Positions 10,271 through 22,200 of a stretch of 64,000 nt of DNA are shown piece after piece. The position numbers were made by a program, and so were the translations under genes. The stretch's first letter is position 1. Each line of letters starts with the position of its first letter. Source of the stretch: Saccharina japonica (Eukaryota > Sar > Phaeophyceae > Laminariales > Laminariaceae); NCBI GenBank assembly GCA_008828725.1, contig MEHQ01003965.1, positions 94,501 to 158,500 of the forward strand, read 5' to 3'. The notes beneath the pieces were generated by a model, which had not been told where the DNA came from, made no database searches, and saw nothing but the letters and a program-made list of their open reading frames with translations.

Positions 10271-13064
10271 CGGGGTGGTTAATGCTGTGAGGCGTGTGCG
10301 ACTGCCGTGGCCATAGTTCTACGCGGAGGGTCCATCGTTAGAGCAGGGTTCGAGCTGTGCGAAGCTGCCTGGTAGAATGATGGAGGCTGGATGATGGTTT
10401 CCGACATCAGAACGCCACCGAGCCTGTGGAATGCCGAAAGCAAGCCAAAAACAAGGTCTGCGGAAGTGGGCACCGCCTGGTTTTTAGTCAAAGCCACCCA
10501 AACCAAAACAGATCAAAGGCAAAGCCCATGTCCCCTATCAAGCGATAAGTCCATTGGTCACGCGCCCACCTGACTGCATACAGATCGCCCGCAAAACGCT
10601 TGGTTCCTCGTTAATCAACACTTTGTTCGTCCAGCATCGGCCGATCTTGGACCTTGGTGGCCATTGCGGAGCTTGGAAGGAGCTCGTGGGGCAACTACTC
10701 CTATATATCTTCAAGTAACTCAACAAGACAGCAGGTGAGCGCAGTCTCGGGAGTCCCCCGGAGGAACAGGCTGCTGCTGCAATAGTACCCCTTCCTTCGT
10801 GGCCTCCTCTCTGCCCTTTGCAGCGTCTCGCATTAAAAAGCACTCCTATTAGTAGGAGACTGCGAGACCAAACCCGCGCACTGCTGTCTGTTTGTCTGTC
10901 CTGCATAACGTAGGATTAAAATACTGAGTTTAGCTCAGGTGCAAATAAACGTGACCCACAGCGGCGGTATATTTCGGCGGCTCGAATCCAGCTGGCGGCG
11001 TACACTTTATATTTTTACCCTTTTTTTTTCAATTAAGCGCATTGCGATAGCAACGTTTTATCTGCATGTACAAACTCCAGTAGGTTCGTACTACTGTACT
11101 CCCTGCTGTTTGTCGTTGTATGAGGAGCAGCGATTCAGTGCGATAATTGTTATCAACCTTCGCCTGTACAGTCCTTTCATGAGATACCTCGTTCAATATT
11201 GGATCCTTGCTACTTTACAAGTAGTTAGAGGTGTCGGAGTGAATTGCGAAGCGCCTCATCTTCGATCAATTTTTCGAGAAATTTTGGTCGATTTGGTTCC
11301 CTCTTGATTCTATGTGGATCTATCGCACTCTGCATAATAAACCGCCAATCAAGGCGGGCTAGTGTTACGTCGTTTTGCTCCTTTCGAGGTCGTTTCTGAC
11401 GCTGCTCTTCTCAAGCTTCCCTCGATGGCCCGCCCTTCTCCACACGCGAAACATACCTGGTATAATACACCAAGGATATGGGATAATATATCACGTTCCA
11501 TTTCAGGTGTATGCCTAATTTACAACACCGGGCACCAGGTGCGATATCTTCTTCACTACGTAGGTTAAATTAAACTGTGCACACACACCTACACCTATTG
11601 TTCAGGCTCTTCTAGTAAAAACTAGATAAACCGCGTCCAGCGCAACAGGGTGCCACTATAGTTTCGAGCCGAACACGACCATACAGGGGTTTTAAAATCG
11701 CTACTCGTACGTAACTACTTGGCGAACAAAAAAACGACAGTTAGTTCTGAAACAAAAACGACCATACAGGGTTTTTTATCGCTAATACCTGGAAAAGGGG
11801 GGTGGGGGCGGATACTAGCAAGCAAGGGTTAACACCAACCTTCAAAAACCTGAGGAGCACTTCCTTTTCCGGGTGGCTCCGAATATCAATCTACAAATCC
11901 TACACACACTAAATAAAGGCTGGAAATTAACGGCACGTACCACCATGATAAGGTAAGTTTAACGACTAAGGGACATCCTCAACAGGTAATAAACAGACAG
12001 CAACGACACCAAACAACTATATGACTATAAATACCAGAAACTCCGGGAACGAAAACGAAGCCCTAAAACGAGACATGTATTTTCCGCGAGAAGCACGACC
12101 CTCCCCCCCCCCCGGTAATTATGCACCTCTTTGCCGATATATTCCCTACAGAATCCCCCACCAGACCCTTCACAAAAACGTCAGCAATGCCGCCCGTCGC
12201 TTGACGATAATATACGAATTCAGTCTTGTCACTCTCTTAACAGACGCAAGGCCCACTCGGCTACGAACCACCTACCCTGTGTGCCACATCCAATCCATCT
12301 ATCTGCTGTTGTACCGCGCTGTAGCGCTCAATTCGGTAACCCGCCCGAACCCTATATAACTCGATAATCACGCGACCAACTATATACGGTACTGGTCAGG
12401 AAAGTCTGGCTCCTCGCCTACCCCTGTTCCTCTCTCCCCCTCTCCCTCCATAGAATATTCCCCAACACTACAGTAAGAGGTGCTGCTTCAACACCTGCTT
12501 CTGATGGAAGCAAGCCCCCATGATCTCGTAGAACGGTCGGGAATAATTATCTCGGCCGAAAACACGTTTCGATGCTACAAGCATAAGCATAAGCACAATC
12601 TCCCTCTCTTCCCAAGGGACCGTCGACCCATGTTTGTACGGCAAGAAACCTATGGCTACGTACAGTAATTTTGACTACCCGTATTTTACCCCGCTGATAA
12701 CCAACCTCCCCGAATACAAAAGCCGCCCGTGTCTCTGCATTTTTTTACAACAAAACGAAAAAAAAGGGGCAGAAGTGCGACATTTGAAGAGCCGGCCAAA
12801 CAAGGCTCACAACAAAAACAATACACTTTGGCCCCTTGACATATATATTTCACAGTAAGGGTTACACATTAATACACAGTAAGAGCTGTCTAGAATAATA
12901 AACTGCGCTGTCAAGCCGATCAAACAGCGATTGGCTTTAGTGGGCACGGCGGGTTTTGGACTGGCTGCTACACCCGCCCCCCATCTACCCTTCAACAAAA
13001 TACGGAGAACATTCGACGGTATGCGTGGCAGTCTCCCTCCATTCGTCCCCCCAGCAGCCCCTGC
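10271..13064. other. Intergenic DNA, no gene recognised
   Basis: No supported gene. One short plus-strand string near 10625-10705 reads ILDLGGHCGAWKEL, superficially like a methyltransferase motif I, but it stops at once and has no neighbouring exons. A GT-AG-like donor (CAG|GTGAGC) at about 10733 is also isolated. TACCTGGTA sits at 11454-11462. The remainder is unremarkable mid-GC and AT-rich sequence. Confidence 0.4.
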
Positions 13065-13170
13065 ACCGCAAGCGAACCGTAAGCAGCCGGTATACAACCC
13101 CCGCACATATAGCAAGCGGACCGTAAGCAACCTTACGGTACCCCCCGTATCGCAAGCAAACCGCACCCAA
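13065..13170. repeat. Short tandem repeat just past the membrane-gene stop codon
   Basis: Three degenerate units of about 40 bp, each with GCAAGC(G/A)(A/G)ACCGTAAGCA followed by CGGTA.ACCCCCCG. They lie downstream of the minus-strand stop codon at 13201, so they are probably in its 3' UTR or flank. The units read GCGGTTTGCTTGCG in the sense of that gene and could fold. Confidence 0.55.
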
Positions 13171-13200
13171 CCGGAATCTCCCGTCTGTATAGAAATATTG

Positions 13201-16200
13201 TTACATTTGCAAGGCCGACTGTGACGTGCGCGCCGCCCCGACAAGCCCGCCCATCTTGGCGTTGATCTTCTCCACGCGATCCGACACGCGCACAAAGCTA
13301 ACGGGGTCCTCTTCCAGGTCCCCATCGTCCTCAAAGTCGAAGTCGAACTGCTGCCTGAGCTCGGTCGATGTCAGCGGAGTGTTCGCCTTGAACGATGCAT
13401 TATCCCCGGCCCACCTCTGGGCGCTTAAAGCGCGCACCGTAGAGGGAGGCGCCTTCGGTGGCACGTCCAAACCACGCGCGTTATCCAAGCTCGAGCGACG
13501 AGCCGTATCCCCGCCACCGCCACCACTCCCACCGTCCATAGAGAACCCATGCCGACTGTCCGATGCCCGACTGTCGAACGAGCTCGTTCCCGAACCCCCG
13601 GCCCTGACGAACGCCCTGAACTCCACGATGTTGCTGCCCCCTTCCGCGTTCGAGAACATCCGCTCGCCGGCGTGGTTGTCGTCTCCAAACACAGCCTCGA
13701 CGAGCGCCGCCTCCGCTTCGCGTTCCGCTACTTCCGTTCTGTCGGCCGCAGAGGCTACCAGGTCGTGAGGGACGCCGGCGGCCAGATCACTCTCAATAGT
13801 GGCGCCCGAATCCCCGCGGGCGGTGCACTTTATCCACCAAGTCGGCATGGCCGAGCTCGCGGGGAGGTCAAGCGGCCATCCCCCTCTTGCCGACCGGGTG
13901 GGCACCCAGTTACTCCCCAGATTGCTGCTGTTGCCCGTGATAGTGCGTGGTTCTTTTTCCGGAGTGGTGGACGCCATAAGTTCGAAGTCGTGGGAGCTCG
14001 CGTAGGAACGGAGAGAGTGCAGCACCGGCGGCCCAATGGTCGAGCTCGCCCAGCTGCCGACGCTGCCACTTCCTTGGCTCATGAAGCTGCCGCTCACGCA
14101 ACTAGAGTTGCTTCTGGCAAACACTGCTCTCGCAGCGCTTAGACTTGCAGGCATCCTCGGGACTCCACTGTCACTGCTGCCTATGCTCGCGCGACCACCA
14201 CCTTTCTTCGTGCCGCCGGCGTAGCTCATGTACACCTTCGAGCCCGCGCTCCTTCGCCGCGCTGCGGCCGCGCTCCTTCTCTCCATCCGCCGACTCCGGT
14301 CCCCAGCATTACTGCTTTCAAAGCTCGTGCTCGCGAAACTCGAGGATGACCTGTCTCTCCTACTCCTGTTATCGAAGCGTCTTTTGTGCCCATCGATAAT
14401 CGGCGCCCCAGGAGCGAGTATCGGGGTACGAGGCGGCACCCTCCCTACCCCTGCCGCAGAGACATGCTCCGCTGGACCGCGGCGGTCAGCCTCGAGGCCT
14501 CGTATGATACCGTCCAGGCTGTTGCTGCGGTTTCGTGTATGGCCGTCCCCAGCGGTCGGGGTGGTTGGGTCGGCGGTAAGCTCTGAGAGGGAAGCGTAGT
14601 TGACGGGGATCTTAGGGAGGTCCGAGTAGAACTCCTTCCCCGAGGGCGTACAGTGCGCGTCGATGGAGGCCCTGGTTATGGTCCCATCGCTGTTGATCCC
14701 GCTGTGGAAACCACCGCCCACCGCTCTGCCCCCCGGTGATTCGCTGTCTAAGGGCCGCGGAGAACGCGAAAGCATATACCGATCGAACGTGCGGGTGCGC
14801 TTGTTGCGCGGGCCGACGCCGTCTCCGTCCGCGGCCGATGGAACCGCCTCCGGCGCCCACCCGCTCTCGCTATCGCCGCGCTCTTCGTCCTCGCTCGAGC
14901 TCTCATTACCCAGAGCCGCGTTGGGGCCGCCGTTGTACAGCGGGTTCTGCGTGTAGGAGGGCTTGTCTCGCTTCTGGAGGTCTTTCACCGTCCGGGAACG
15001 CTTGCCCATCGTCGAGGGCGAACCCTCGTCGCTCTTGATGGAGGTCAGCTGCTTGAAGGAAAGCGGCCGCGCCTTCTGACGGTCGGAATCCGCTTCCGGC
15101 TTGCCACGCAGGTCGTCTCCGCAGCGGTTCCTGGGCCGCCCGAGAAGGTTCGCCTTGTCGACGGAAGCGGGAGAACCCCTCGACGAGGCGCCGGCTCCTT
15201 TCGGGCCGTTCCCACCGTCGTCGCGCTGATCGGCGACATGGAGGTCGGCGACCCCCGGCAACGCTCGGGACGAGGCAGAAAACGGTTCTGCCCGGGGCGT
15301 GATGGCGGCGGCGGTAACCGCGTACTGCTCGGCGCACGACAGGCGCCACCCGCCGCACACTCCCACGATCATAAGCGGCAACAACACGAGGAAGATGCCG
15401 GCGAGTGCCCGGACGGACGGCGACTGGTCGTCTGCGGACCAGGCCTGTTGAGCACGACGACGACAGCCGGAGGGGGGAGGGGAGGGGGGGGTTAGCGAAT
15501 GTGTATCGCACTGCGTCGGCGTTAGCCCACGCTGCGCAGACAACTCTGAAATTGGGGCAATTTTATAACCGCCTCCTGGATGTCCCCGCCCCTTCTACTT
15601 GGAACAGCAGAACTAAACCGAAACCCTACAATGAGAGCAGGCTGGGAGTAGCAAAATAAACAACAACGTCGCGAAGGCCTGGCCCACTGGCCGAAAGAAG
15701 AGGCGCTGTGAAGTGGTACGGTCGTCTGCACATCTGGAGGAAAGTTTCAAGATAACTATCCTCAAAACCCTCCAATACGACGCCGAACTGGCACGGAATC
15801 CCCTACCCCCCCCCCCCCCATATCACTGCCCACACTACACACTGCGCAATTGGACGGCAAGAGTTGCGCCAATGCGATGCGACAATATAGCAATCTGTGT
15901 TCTGCTGGCACCCGAACGTCTGCACACATCAGCATGGCGTGTTTGGGTCTACACACATCGCAGGTTCACTACTAACACCGCACCTGCCCGAGGAGCCCGA
16001 TAAGGTCCACCACGAATACCATCAGCCCCCCCTGGTAAGGAACAGTATGGCAACAACGCGGCAGGAAAAAGCAGGGAGCGGCAAGCGTTAGAAAGGTACT
16101 GTACATCGAACGGCCTAGACGGGGACGGAGACTTGGGAGTGAGATTTTGACAACAGTGACACTTATCTTCACATTCTAGTTGTAGCATCGTTTCTACCCG

Positions 16201-19200
16201 CTACGTAGACGTGGGGTTAGGAACGTTGTCAAATCGCTCAAAATCTACCCTCTCGAGGGCCTCACTTTGAGGTACCCAAGAAAAAAACTAGCGGCGGCAA
16301 ACGTTAGGCTGTGCTGGTGTTTCTTGGCAATGACACCATGCTCTCGGCCGATCGTACAATAGTCGCGAATGCAACACTTAAGCGTGTCACCCTATTATCA
16401 AGAGCAGCAAAAAGGCCAACGATGAAGAAAAACTTCGAGGCAACAATTAAGTATGCAACCACCGTGGCCCAAGGAAACGCACGCGTGAGACGCACAACCA
16501 CCCTCTAACTATCGCCTGGAATAAGATGGACATAAGATGGACATAAGATGGATATAAGATGTGGACATGAGATGGACATAAGATGGACATAAGATGGAAA
16601 TAAGATGTGGACATAAGATAGACATAAGATGGAAATAAGATGTGGACATAAGATGGACATAAGATGGAATCATCTTTCGAAAAATCTGAGACAGTCGTGA
16701 GCAACTACTACTGCTGAAATCAAACATGTGGGTCTACGGTATAGGTTGGCCCGCCAAGGTCTCTTTGGGCATAGTATACTCGTTGTAGTTTGGGCGGTTA
16801 TTTTGGCGGCTGCCCGTCTTGATGGCTGTCCTACTATAAATAGGCGTGTTTGGCCTTGATCCTCTTGACCCTCTTGTGGCTTCACAGGGGAAAATTGGCG
16901 ACAAAAGACGACCATTACAGCAACGACCACTGTTTGATTCAGGGATTATATAATGGTTGGTGTCCCAAGTTACAATGGTTGCAGTGCAAGGAGTACTATC
17001 ATACGGAACGGGCGCAACGTGATTCTATCCTTACTTCTGAAGCCCCTCGCGCTGCTCGTAAACTGTTAATGCTGATAACACCGGAATTATCGTTGTTTGG
17101 GTCGCTATCTCTTCTATCCTACGAATAGGCCCTTATAAAGGGTCCCTTATATTCCTACTAATAGGCCCTTAAAATGGGTCTCGAAGAGGTTATTAATAGT
17201 ATACTACAGTAATTTCATTGTGAGCGGTTTCATTGTAGGCTGTTTCTGTCCGTCAAAGCCCAAGAGTGACGTCAACCGATAGCTTTGAAAGCAATAGATC
17301 CAATGCAACACACCGTCACATCCCGAGCAACGACACGCGCAAGCAGCAACCAAAATCCCGTCGTGGTCTGAAAATAAATAAAATAAAACCACCGACCCAG
17401 CCGGAAGAGAAAAATGACATTCGCCTTACCGCGCGGTAGATCCACCGAATCCAAGGGTCGCGGTGAGGTCGCGCCAATTCTCCCACCGCCAGAGACACCC
17501 CCGCCAACGCACTCGCCACGACGGCACGCATGTACATCTCGTCCACATTGCCCGCGGGGACCAGCACAAGCAGCCCCGTCAGGAGCAAACGCCTCCCGAG
17601 CTCCCACGCGGCGAACCAGTGGCGGCCGGAGCGATAGGGAGACCAGATGGGTATCGTGCTTCGCCACTGCTTCCCCTGACTGCGTACATTGTTCACCCTT
17701 GGCACCTACGAGGTGTTGTATTACACGCCAGGAGGCAAGGAGGGCAGCGGTACAGCGCGGCGGGGGGGGCGGGGGGCGGAGAGGGGTCATTCGTACAGGC
17801 GTGTCGTTGACCTCGTGGCCTCACCCAAAGGGGCATTTTCGAGTGCTCTTCACGGGTCATGAGTGTTCCAACTCGCACGGGTCAGGTCAGGTCAGGAGGT
17901 TTTCAGAATATCACAGGTCGGGTCGGGGTCACCCTGACCGGACCCGACCCGACCCGACCCGACCCGCGAGGTTTGCCTCCACCGGTGATTGCTACAAACC
18001 TACATTGCTTGGTGCAAACCTGCTTGGTGCCGGACAAAAACGAGGGTTTTCGGTTAATCTAGGTATGGTCAACGTATTGCTGTACTCGTTTGGCGCGGGA
18101 CGAGGGGGGGGCACTAAAACGAAAGCGGTGGTCACACGCGCGGGGCCAAGTGCACTTCGTATCACATTTTCGCAACGCTCATATGTTATAGGTTGATAAT
18201 GGTGAGTGTAGACAACCGTTTACATAATACACACCACTGAGCTAAAACAGTCAGCGCTCATTGAGTAGGTCAGTAGTGCTATATTTCAAATCCAACAGAC
18301 GGGGAGGGACCTCTCATTACTGACGATCGGGAGATGACGGACTGATCAACCAACGCGAGGCACTGGAGTGGGTGCCGGCTCCTGGGTTAAGGTATGGGGT
18401 GGTTAGCATACTCTCCAACACGATACGTGCCCAGCATTTTATATATAGTCGTGCTGTGGCGCATTCACGCTATGATATACGGATGCCGTATTCAGGTCGC
18501 ACATACATCTCGGCTCATCTGGTGGCGTTTGGTGGGTGGGCCCCCTAAATGGTCTAAAGTGTTTTTTTTTTTCCCCATCCCATTTATTATCTTCGCCCTC
18601 CCTTTCTCTCTCCTTCCTAGTCGTAGCTCAGATCTGGGGTCACAAAGTAGGTTCCTTTCCCTGCTCCCCCACTACGGTTCGTGCCTTGCATTTTATCGCG
18701 AGAAGATTTCATCCCTTTCTTCCCTCGTTCGACTCGCATCGAATCAGGTTATAACCCCTTAATATCACACAATTTCCAAGTACTTTGTTCCCAAAATGGT
18801 GGAGACGGTTCTTAAGGGCCAACACAACTGTTGTGTACTGCGTACGCAAAACAGATAAAAGTTGGCACGACACATATTTTTCTACGCGGAGGTGGGTTGG
18901 CTGAGCGTAAGCTGATTTTTTTATGCCCCCGAGGAAGGACCAACGAAAGAAACAAGAAAAGGTAAAGAGCGCCCCTCACCGTCCAAGGGTCGACCCTAGA
19001 CGTCATAGCCTTCCTCACGGCCACCACACAGCGTCCCGACGTCTGCCACGCCCGCCTCGAGCAACCATTCCGGCTGCGCCTGGTAGCCACCGTGGTGTTC
19101 GTGACGACCGTGCTCACGCTCGCCGACTTAGCACGGCCGCCCTCCTCCGCGCCGGCGCGCAAGCGAGGACGACCGCCCCCGCCGGTAGCATCGGAGTCGT

Positions 19201-22200
19201 CTCCCCAGGCCTCCTCCGTCTTCCCGCTGGTCTCTCCCTCTTCCTCTTCGTCCTCCTCTCCAGATGGCCCCTCCCCTTCCTCGCCAGACACCGTAGCGGA
19301 GGAGGTGACAGCCGCGGAAGGTTCGGTCTCTGACGAATTTCTCAACGGGAAGCCCAAAGGTCGACCCGTTGAGGACGTCTGTTCCTCGTCCGATTGGTGG
19401 ATCCTGGAGGTGTTCCCTTCGCCTTTAAATTTCCTAGCCCCAAGCACTATGGCCAGCAGGGCTAGAGGTAAGCCCACGCCGTACAGGACCAGGAATACCG
19501 CCGAGAATATCTGTGGGGCAGAGGGTTGGGGGAGGTGGGGGGGTGATTTTTATTTTTGTTAGTTTTTAGATTCCGATCTCTCGATTTGAGAGACATCCTG
19601 CTCAGTCATATGCTCACGACCGCATAACGCCTTTATTCACTCTTGAGGGTGCAGTTACAGCAGTGTCACTGGCACTGTCAGTGTCAGTGTCACCTCTTCT
19701 GCGCCTCCAATAGGCGGAAAGCACGAATGCCACGGAAAGGCTCGACAGCTTCAAATTACACATCACGGTGGCGTGTACTATACCGTAGAGCGCATATCCA
19801 AGCGCGGAAAGGTAACCCATTCGAATCGCCTTCCTGGTGGAGAAAATGTTACTATTAATATTAACAATTGCAGTATTATTAAGAATACTAATAAGAATAC
19901 TCGTAGTCGTATAAAATATATTCAAGTATTGTCGTTATTGCTTCGTACAAGTAGTCGTATTGTCCTGCAGAAGTAAATATCAGAAGTAGTAGCCGTATCG
20001 TCCTGGAGGCGGAAATATCAACATTCAATGTTCAATATTCGTATCGGGTGCAGGTGCAGCATAATCATAAGCTTTGGCATTGATCACTCACAAGTTACTA
20101 TGAATAACTCACAAAATCACCTACTGAAATAACAAGAACGCCTAAATACGATTGTAGGACAGCGTGCAGCACGAGCGTTAAGCTTTGCCATCGACCCCTA
20201 GCACCCACGGAAATAGAAACACCGCCTGGATACGATTGATCGTATATCATATCATACGCGCTTCTGCGGCAAAACGTACTAGCAACTCCCACTAACCAAA
20301 GTATAGTACTATTACAGGGTGATAACCCAAGTACAGCAGTACGTCATAATAGAACCCAGGAAGGGCCGAAAAAAAAGGCATCTCTCTATGTTTACGCCCC
20401 ACATTTGATTCTGAATACTATTACGGAGGACCATAGTAAACACTAGTAAATAGGACCAAAATATTGCTATTTAGTATTAATAGTAAAAATAGGTAAATAT
20501 ACAGTTTATTTTTGTGTCTGTCATACGTCCCTTATTTACCGTGGTCATATAATACACTATTAATACTACACAATAGATCCTACTATTAATACGCTACTTT
20601 GTTCTAACGCAATACTGTAAAAATCGCGCTTACCCTGTAGTTCTGATGCTGGTCGGACTGACACTTGATGGCCCTGTCGGCACGCAGCCAGCTTCCCTCC
20701 ACCCCTCCAATGGTCCGGCAGTCGAAGACTCGCAGAAGCATCGTGCACACCACGGGGTACATCAGCAAGCCCACCTGATTTGTGACATGAGCCGTGGTAT
20801 GCGACATCAGCCGTGCAAACATTTCGAAAAGAAAAAACGTGCATATGTAGCATGCATACGACCATCAACGCTTAATAATAGAAATGGGCTGGGCAGGGAC
20901 AGCGGAGTTGGCTGCTTCTGTTGTTCGACCAAACTGTGGCGGTACCAATTTTTAGTATACCCCCCCCCCCCTACATTGTAGGGATGCGAGGGGTCTATGA
21001 TCATACGACTACGGCTATGCAGGAATATCTACGTCCTGTAGGTCTTGGGACATTGTAGAGGGCAAACGTAGTTTCGTTTGGTGCACCCTTCCCTTGATCC
21101 ACTCCACAAACTTAAAACTATTGCAGTAAGGAGGAGATCCGTTTGCACCCGTAAATTTATAATAGTACACTACTATGGGCTCACCAACAAGAACGACGTA
21201 CCTAATATGACACCATCCTTAGCCTATTAGGCTAATAGGTTAGTATGTTATTAGCCTATTTTGCTAGTAGGCTCTTCTGCTACTACTTCAAGTATATACC
21301 ACTACGTACCTGGAAGGATTCAGCGTAGAGTTCGCCGCTAAGAACAATTTTCAGAATCAAAAGTTGTTACGTACGTGCTCGTAGCACCCCTCATAAAAGT
21401 CAGGCTGGCCTTCTTTTCACGAATAGGTTAAAACGAGCTAATGCGAGTTTCTACTTTACAATGCGCCAGAAACATAAGAACCACTTTCGATATGGCTGCA
21501 ACGACCGACCGCAGCGACCGACCGACCAATCAACCGGCCGGGACCCAAGGCACACAAGCTGACGACAGTTACAATGGACCTGACGCGCGAGTAATCTAGC
21601 GACAGCTAAGCTATACTAATATTATACATATATACAATCTCCGTTTTCATGGGCCTAAGGCAATTAGTAGGGACCAAAATGATCAAACTCACCAAAACCG
21701 CGGCGCACGCGTGCCGCTCCGAAGAGGTCCAGCGATCCCACCGCTCCCAAGCCCCACCCTTCACCCCGGCCCGTCTCCCCGCCGCCGTCGAAGACATGGA
21801 AACCTCGCGTCGCCGCCGCCAGCCTCCCCGCACGGCGGTGGATTCTTCTGCGGTCACTGGCCCTCCAGGGCTACCAACAGGAGACGCTTTTGCGCGCGAT
21901 TTGTCCTTGTGCAGGCCGTGTCCATTGAAAGCACTGTCGTCGTTGGCGGGACGGTTAGCGTGGGTCTTGTTCCGCAGGGTCCGTTTGTTGTGCTCTGTCT
22001 TGCAGCCGCATAAGACGACCGAGAGGTGGCTGATGAGGAGCGTGGCGAGGCATGCCGATAGCAGCCCAACGGCGCCGTCCACCCTGGTAGTATGATACCG
22101 TAGAATTATATTGCAAAACGGATAGGAACATACCAGGGAAACGCAAAGTGGAAGGGGTACGAGGACGCGAGCGGGGAGGGGAGGGGAAGGACGTTTCAGC

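Noticed and set aside
10625-10705. ILDLGGHCGAWKEL string resembling a methyltransferase motif
   Set aside because: The frame stops within 10 codons, no other motif is near, and no exon could be linked to it.
13201-15543. A single 780-codon minus-strand gene starting at 15543
   Set aside because: The first 33 codons overlap a pyrimidine tract and end at a clear acceptor (CAACAG|GCC at 15444) that joins exon 9 or 10 in phase 0; the first membrane span lies just after it. I treat it as the last exon of the large gene.
19092-19562. Plus-strand ORF with FVTTVLTLADLA and Ser/Pro-rich sequence
   Set aside because: Antisense of exon 8, which is supported in phase with exons 7 and 9 and carries an expected membrane span.
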